Source: Chryseobacterium sp. FH2 (GTDB taxonomy: Bacteria; Bacteroidota; Bacteroidia; Flavobacteriales; Weeksellaceae). From it: a DNA stretch of 64,000 nucleotides. Each line of letters begins with the position of its first letter. The first letter of the stretch is position 1. The DNA is taken from assembly GCF_001045455.1 (NCBI RefSeq), contig NZ_LFNE01000002.1:62001-126000 (forward strand), in the 5' to 3' direction. Positions 60,803 to 64,000 of this stretch are shown here, in pieces. The notes beneath the pieces are model-generated. The model saw nothing but the letters and a program-made list of their open reading frames with translations. It did not search any database and was not told the origin of the DNA. A program made the position numbers and the translations under genes.

Positions 60803-60869
60803 GGATGAGATGAGCTTAGGTTATTATTGTTTTTTTTAATTATTTTATGAGTGAAAACATACAAAAATA

Positions 60870-60896
60870 AGCCATTAAAGGGTAATCTTAATGGCT
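60870..60896 (-). terminator. Terminator of ligA
   Basis: AGCCATTAA and TTAATGGCT form a 9-bp stem with a 9-base loop, followed on the minus strand by a T-rich run. It separates ligA from the LRR gene. Confidence 0.75.
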
Positions 60897-60925
60897 CATC
60901 TAATAAATTTAATATTGAATTTCTA

Positions 60926-62962
<2,037 letters not shown>

Positions 62963-63143
62963 CTAATTTCATTTAAAAAATATGAGAATTAAATATTGTA
63001 AGAATATTAAAAACACGTAATGTTTTCTAGCGAGTTGATTTTCAATAAAATAAATTTCCTGTTTAGATTTATTTAACATAATGTTTTAATATAATTAAAA
63101 AAATGTTAAAATTCACTTAAAGGGGAACGATGAAAAGTCTGGT

Positions 63144-63151
63144 TAGCTTTG
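63144..63151 (+). promoter_or_regulatory. -7 box (TAGCTTTG) of the TonB-dependent receptor
   Basis: TAGCTTTG fits TAnnTTTG, 18 bases before the ATG at 63170. The -33 region has no TTTG. The remaining bases 62930-63140 are AT-rich with no gene. Confidence 0.55.
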
Positions 63152-63169
63152 CACAGCTAATTTGAAGAC

Positions 63170-64000
63170 ATGAGAAAAGTAAAGATTGTATTAGGTTTAT
63201 TGTTTTTAAGCTTTGGAACGCTGGCTTATGCGCAGACAACACAGGCTTCGATTGTAGGAAAGGTAACTGCTGCCGGAAGTATGGCTCAGGAAAAAGTAAA
63301 AGTGACGATTATCAATGAGTCGACGGGTTTCAAAACTGAAACTGAAACCAACTCAAAAGGAGAGTATATTTTTAAAGAAATTCCTCTTGGCGGGCCTTAC
63401 ACGGTAATTGTAAACGATGAAAAAAGAGAAGGTTATAACGTCAACTTCGGTGATCAGGTGACTGTAAACTTAAATTTGGGTGAAAGTAAGGAAAAAATGA
63501 TTGAAGAAGTAGTGGTGACGGGAAACCTGAAGAATAAAATCGGAAATCTTGGTGCTGCAACGGCAATTACTGCTAAGAATATCGGGATTTTACCTGTAAA
63601 CGGAAGGAATTTTGCTAATCTTACCGAGCTTTCTCCTTTGAGCGGAAAGGGAGGGAATTTGTCGGGACAGCTTGGCTCTTCTACCAACTTTACGATTGAC
63701 GGGATGACTGCGAAAAATCCTACCTCTGCTGGGGCCACAACGAGCCGAAGCGGAGCACCTTTTTCTATCTCGATTGAAGCAGTCCGTGAATTTAAAATTA
63801 CAACTAATCAATACGACGTGACACTTGGAAGGAGTGGGGGTGGTACGGTAAGTGCAGTTACGAAATCCGGTACAAATAAATTTTCAGGAAGCGCATGGGA
63901 ATATTTGAGGACGAATTGGCTTTCGAGTCCGTATGATATTCGTGGAAATAAAAGACAAAATGATTTCTCAACTTCTCAGTTTGGGTTTTCATTAGGGGGT
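63170..64000 (+). CDS. TonB-dependent receptor, Oar-like, 3' end cut by window
   Basis: The visible 277 residues begin with a signal peptide (MRKVKIVLGLLFLSFGTLAYAQ). A carboxypeptidase-regulatory-like beta-sandwich comes first (about 25-115: ASIVGKVTAAGSMAQEKVKV, GEYIFKEIPLGGPYTVIV). A TonB-box-like IEEVVVTG leads into the plug (VNGRNFANLTELSPLSG, FTIDGMTAKNP, EAVREFKITTNQYDVTLGRS, GGTVSAVTKSGTNKFSGSAW). This is the Oar/OmpA-related TonB receptor type that lacks a SusD partner and imports peptides or other large ligands. The barrel is beyond the window. Confidence 0.92.
   Translation, partial: MRKVKIVLGLLFLSFGTLAYAQTTQASIVGKVTAAGSMAQEKVKVTIINESTGFKTETETNSKGEYIFKEIPLGGPYTVIVNDEKREGYNVNFGDQVTVNLNLGESKEKMIEEVVVTGNLKNKIGNLGAATAITAKNIGILPVNGRNFANLTELSPLSGKGGNLSGQLGSSTNFTIDGMTAKNPTSAGATTSRSGAPFSISIEAVREFKITTNQYDVTLGRSGGGTVSAVTKSGTNKFSGSAWEYLRTNWLSSPYDIRGNKRQNDFSTSQFGFSLGG

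Overview
The window is AT-rich and looks like a chromosomal segment of a Chryseobacterium-like member of the Flavobacteriia (Bacteroidota). Support comes from Bacteroidota-type -7 boxes (TAnnTTTG) before many genes, a type IX secretion C-terminal sorting domain, GLPGLI proteins, an S46 dipeptidyl peptidase, an Oar-like TonB receptor, and type VI secretion components (TssR, a TssP-like PKD protein, TssD-type Hcp) of the Bacteroidota subtype T6SS(iii). Species assignment is inference.

Left flank (1-12,130): a quinone/stress cluster (DJ-1/PfpI protein, ABM monooxygenase, MdaB) diverges from a LysR regulator. GNAT, aldo/keto reductase, the peptidoglycan-recycling ligase Mpl, a lipoprotein, an acyltransferase, a Nudix hydrolase and OsmC follow. 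A frameshifted delta-60-like remnant lies before rng, a 29-residue basic protein and an HU gene. A response-regulator-like protein with Glu in place of the phospho-accepting Asp sits at the T6SS border.

T6SS region (12,309-41,833): a membrane-complex operon (two small TssO/TssQ-like membrane proteins, a PKD protein, the lipoprotein TssR) is followed by three cargo modules. Module 1 is a DUF4280 PAAR-like tip, a two-domain peptidoglycan hydrolase and a candidate lipoprotein immunity protein, followed by a LysM-like unknown. Module 2 is hcp1, clpV, a lytic transglycosylase, vgrG1, a Tle1/DUF2235 lipase and a DUF2931-like lipoprotein. Module 3 is hcp2, vgrG2, a TPR protein, an Rhs protein with a PD-(D/E)XK-like tip, and two immunity-type genes. 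Sheath, baseplate and TssN genes are absent, and core genes bound both sides, so the T6SS genes must be split between loci. Both hcp genes share a promoter design: two palindromes 21 bp apart, ending exactly 49 bp before TATCTTTG.

Right flank (41,834-64,000): a GC-richer noncoding block, polA, a compact small-transcript locus with a 27-residue hydrophobic peptide, an Imm22-like gene, YdeI/OmdA, and an M16 peptidase. Next comes a tandem pair of 'cysteine-rich secreted peptide + GLPGLI protein' cassettes, one intact and one decayed, next to a divergent XRE regulator with a clear operator. The remainder is largely housekeeping or surface genes: GNAT + polysaccharide deacetylase, a DPP11-type peptidase, NlpE-like lipoprotein, MgtC, a T9SS-exported LRR protein, ligA and the start of a TonB-dependent receptor. 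No tRNA, rRNA, IS transposase or CRISPR array was recognised.
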